Below are positions 6,767-8,269 of a stretch of 8,269 nucleotides of DNA, one piece after another. The position numbers and the translations under genes were made by a program. The DNA comes from Candidatus Melainabacteria bacterium. GTDB lineage: Bacteria; Cyanobacteriota; Vampirovibrionia; Obscuribacterales; Obscuribacteraceae. The stretch lies in NCBI GenBank assembly GCA_003175915.1, contig PSRH01000174.1, positions 1 through 8,269 on the forward strand, read 5' to 3'. How positions within the stretch are numbered: the stretch's first letter is position 1; the number at the start of each line of letters is the position of its first letter. The notes below the pieces were generated by a model, which saw nothing but the letters and a program-made list of their open reading frames with translations, ran no database searches and was not told the DNA's origin.

Positions 6767-6788
6767 AAAAACTCAGGGTTTGCCCTGA
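6767..6788 (-). terminator. Terminator-like hairpin acting on the minus strand
   Basis: Read on the minus strand, TCAGGG (6783-6788) and CCCTGA (6773-6778) form a perfect 6-bp stem with a CAAA loop, followed by G and five T (6767-6771). On the plus strand there is no T tract. Both flanking genes are plus-strand, so it would stop antisense transcription rather than end a nearby gene. A short stem like this could also be chance. Confidence 0.45.
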
Positions 6789-6864
6789 ACTACAATGCAG
6801 GAAAACTCCAGTTTCCCGGAACTTTCATAGCCATATTATGGCTTCACTAGTGGAGCCTCTGGCA

Positions 6865-7773
6865 ATGCTGAGAGTAGTTCGTCAAATTATCAAAAGCTGT
6901 CTGAGGTATTGCCTGCGAATTTTTCTCTTAATTGCATTATTTGCTGGTTTACCGATGTGCGCGAATTCATTTCAAAATTTAGACTCTCAGACGAACTGGG
7001 CGGCGTTTAAGCCAGGTACCTGGATGAAATTCGTACAGACGGTACAAACCCAAAAGGAACATTGGGTTAGGAGGGATCTGTTCACTTTAACAAGAGTTGA
7101 ACCGGAGCAATACGGACTCACTGATGAAATCAACGGTAAGCCAGGAGCGGAAGAAATTTACCTGACAAATCCACAACGATGGCCGCCAGTCCAACCAATT
7201 ACGCCGGTTGCTTTAGGCACAGAACTAGTAAGTAGTGGCGGAAAGTCTTACAACTGCAAAGTCGAATCCCGAGAAAGCGAGGGCTGGAGCGGATTTTGCG
7301 CCACCCCTCCAGTTCAAAGAAACTGGTGTTATGAATGCACTTGGCACAGTAAAGAATTCCCAGCCAATGAAGGCGTCATCCGATACTTCCAATTCCAGGG
7401 GCAATCAGTTGATAATGGTCCGATCAAATGGCAACTCAATTACATCTTTGAAGTAGTGCAACCGAAAGTGACAATCAGTATCGCTGGTAAGCCTGTCAAA
7501 TGCTTTGTTGCCTTAACAAAAGGGCCAGATCCAAGAGGATCATTGATCTTGAACCGCCGTTGGGTAAGCGATGAGCTACCCATCCGGGTCGTAAAAACTG
7601 AATCTTTCGATCACCCACATGATGATGCCTTTTCCAAAGTGATCACCGAAGCCTCATTCCACCTCCGCAAGCTTGGAATGATACCGCCGTTTCCGAACCT
7701 TGAAGATGACAACCTCGATGGTTTTCCGAAAAGAGGAACAACAGAACTGGTTGATTTCAATTTAGTTAAGTAG
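6865..7773 (+). CDS. Unrecognised secreted protein with CxxC motif (302 aa)
   Basis: The family is not firmly recognised. I chose ATG at 6865 because GGAG (6852-6855) lies nine bases upstream; an in-frame ATG at 6838 would add nine residues but has no SD. A basic N-terminus and hydrophobic core (about 18-30) give a signal peptide or membrane anchor, with cleavage plausible after MCA (33). The mature part looks beta-rich: FKPGTWMKF (48-56), a middle block with Cys 131 and 145 and a WCYEC pair (C155, C158), and a C-terminal half with VTISIAGKPVKCFVAL (202-217, C213). Next comes RRWVSDELPIRVVKTE (231-246). The W-x-S-D-E-x-P...VVKTE pattern recalls uncharacterised secreted proteins of planctomycetes and related groups, from memory only. 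Five Cys in the mature region suggest disulphides; CxxC could alternatively bind metal. No catalytic motif is seen. It converges with the minus-strand gene at 7835. Confidence 0.8.
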   Translation: MLRVVRQIIKSCLRYCLRIFLLIALFAGLPMCANSFQNLDSQTNWAAFKPGTWMKFVQTVQTQKEHWVRRDLFTLTRVEPEQYGLTDEINGKPGAEEIYLTNPQRWPPVQPITPVALGTELVSSGGKSYNCKVESRESEGWSGFCATPPVQRNWCYECTWHSKEFPANEGVIRYFQFQGQSVDNGPIKWQLNYIFEVVQPKVTISIAGKPVKCFVALTKGPDPRGSLILNRRWVSDELPIRVVKTESFDHPHDDAFSKVITEASFHLRKLGMIPPFPNLEDDNLDGFPKRGTTELVDFNLVK

Positions 7774-7784
7774 CCCAACAGTTT

Positions 7785-7808
7785 AACCGGTCGTTCCTGA
7801 ACGGGGTT
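7785..7808 (+). terminator. Hairpin between convergent genes, possible weak terminator
   Basis: AACC (7785-7788) pairs with GGTT (7805-7808), and TCGTT (7791-7795) with AACGG (7800-7804, one G-U), around a CCTG loop with a 2-nt bulge. It lies between the two converging stop codons. Only a broken T run (CTTCTTT) follows on the plus strand, so it is weak at best. Confidence 0.4.
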
Positions 7809-7834
7809 GATCGACTTCTTTAATGTACGGAAAG

Positions 7835-8269
7835 TCAATAACTTTCCAACCGCTTGAGCCGTTCAGCTAATATTTGATCTGGCAATTCGCCACGCTTTCT
7901 GAGACGGTGCTTTCTTATCTGGCCGTAGATCATGACCGTCGGCGTGTTGAGAAGAGCGTAAGATACCCCGACCAATTGCGTGTTGCGCCCTGCGAAGCCT
8001 AACCTGATAGCAGTCTTTGGTTCTTTGGCGTAACCGTAAACGGCCACGGTGGCTAGAGTCGAGCTTGTCACACCAGTGAGCCCGATCAATGGTCCTGAAA
8101 TTGATTGCTGTTGTGCCACTCGCCGGTATCGTTCGATCTCTTTGATTTCACGATTGAGCTCGATATCCATGTTTTCGGTTCTATAAGTCAGTGCGGCAAG
8201 TTTCCACAGCCAAGATCTCTCTGGTCTAAGAGCAAGCTTTTGCTGCAACTGATCGAGTTCCGCCGATTG
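7835..8269 (-). CDS. C-terminal part of an unrecognised membrane protein (5' end outside window)
   Basis: The frame is open to the right edge without a stop, giving 144 visible residues. A TTG at 8248 is a possible start, but the seven codons upstream of it remain open and look coding (QSAELDQ), so this is more likely the tail of a longer protein. A charged helix rich in Glu/Arg (about 30-55, possible coiled coil) is followed by a first hydrophobic stretch (57-80), which is Gly/Thr/Ser-rich. After a short basic loop comes a second (about 97-117), then a strongly basic end (RKHRLRKRG, 119-127) and a charged helix. Two membrane spans forming a hairpin would put both charged ends in the cytoplasm. 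The TGA stop (7835-7837) is 61 bp from the stop of the convergent secreted-protein gene. The family is not recognised. Confidence 0.75.
   Translation of the reverse strand, partial: QSAELDQLQQKLALRPERSWLWKLAALTYRTENMDIELNREIKEIERYRRVAQQQSISGPLIGLTGVTSSTLATVAVYGYAKEPKTAIRLGFAGRNTQLVGVSYALLNTPTVMIYGQIRKHRLRKRGELPDQILAERLKRLESY

Overview
The window is bacterial chromosomal DNA of roughly even base composition. It carries six sizeable protein genes, one small membrane ORF and short intergenic gaps. I saw no transposase, integrase, tRNA, rRNA or CRISPR array. The mix of a Pkn-type Ser/Thr kinase with a membrane anchor and a C-terminal TPR region, a long exported TPR protein, and TTG starts preceded by good Shine-Dalgarno (SD) sequences fits a member of the Cyanobacteriota/Melainabacteria side (Obscuribacterales-like). 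That placement is inferred from the style of the proteins and is tentative.

Left part, minus strand: a receptor-like Ser/Thr protein kinase (cut by the left edge, TTG start at 1344) lies 135 bp downstream of a complete zinc-free quinone oxidoreductase-type dehydrogenase (1480-2478). A 203-bp divergent intergenic region separates the dehydrogenase from a plus-strand gene for an exported SGNH/GDSL hydrolase (2682-3512).

Middle, plus strand: after a 312-bp gap holding a strong leader hairpin comes a 658-residue exported TPR-repeat protein (3825-5801, TTG start), closed by a clear rho-independent terminator (5829-5875). Then comes a 31-codon single-pass membrane ORF (6059-6154). Its TGA stop is in the same frame as the following 195-residue helical protein (6167-6754), so the pair reads as one membrane-anchored gene interrupted by a single TGA.

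Right part: an unrecognised secreted protein with a CxxC motif (6865-7773, plus) converges on a minus-strand membrane-protein gene whose start lies outside the window (7835-8269). A compact terminator-like hairpin that would act on the minus strand sits between the 195-residue gene and the secreted-protein gene.

No operon of obviously cooperating genes is visible. The shared theme is the cell envelope: receptor kinase, exported hydrolase, exported TPR scaffold, secreted CxxC protein and membrane proteins. I do not see a convincing new multi-gene system. The points most worth checking are the TGA-split membrane gene, the structured leader of the TPR gene, and the unusual catalytic block V of the SGNH hydrolase.
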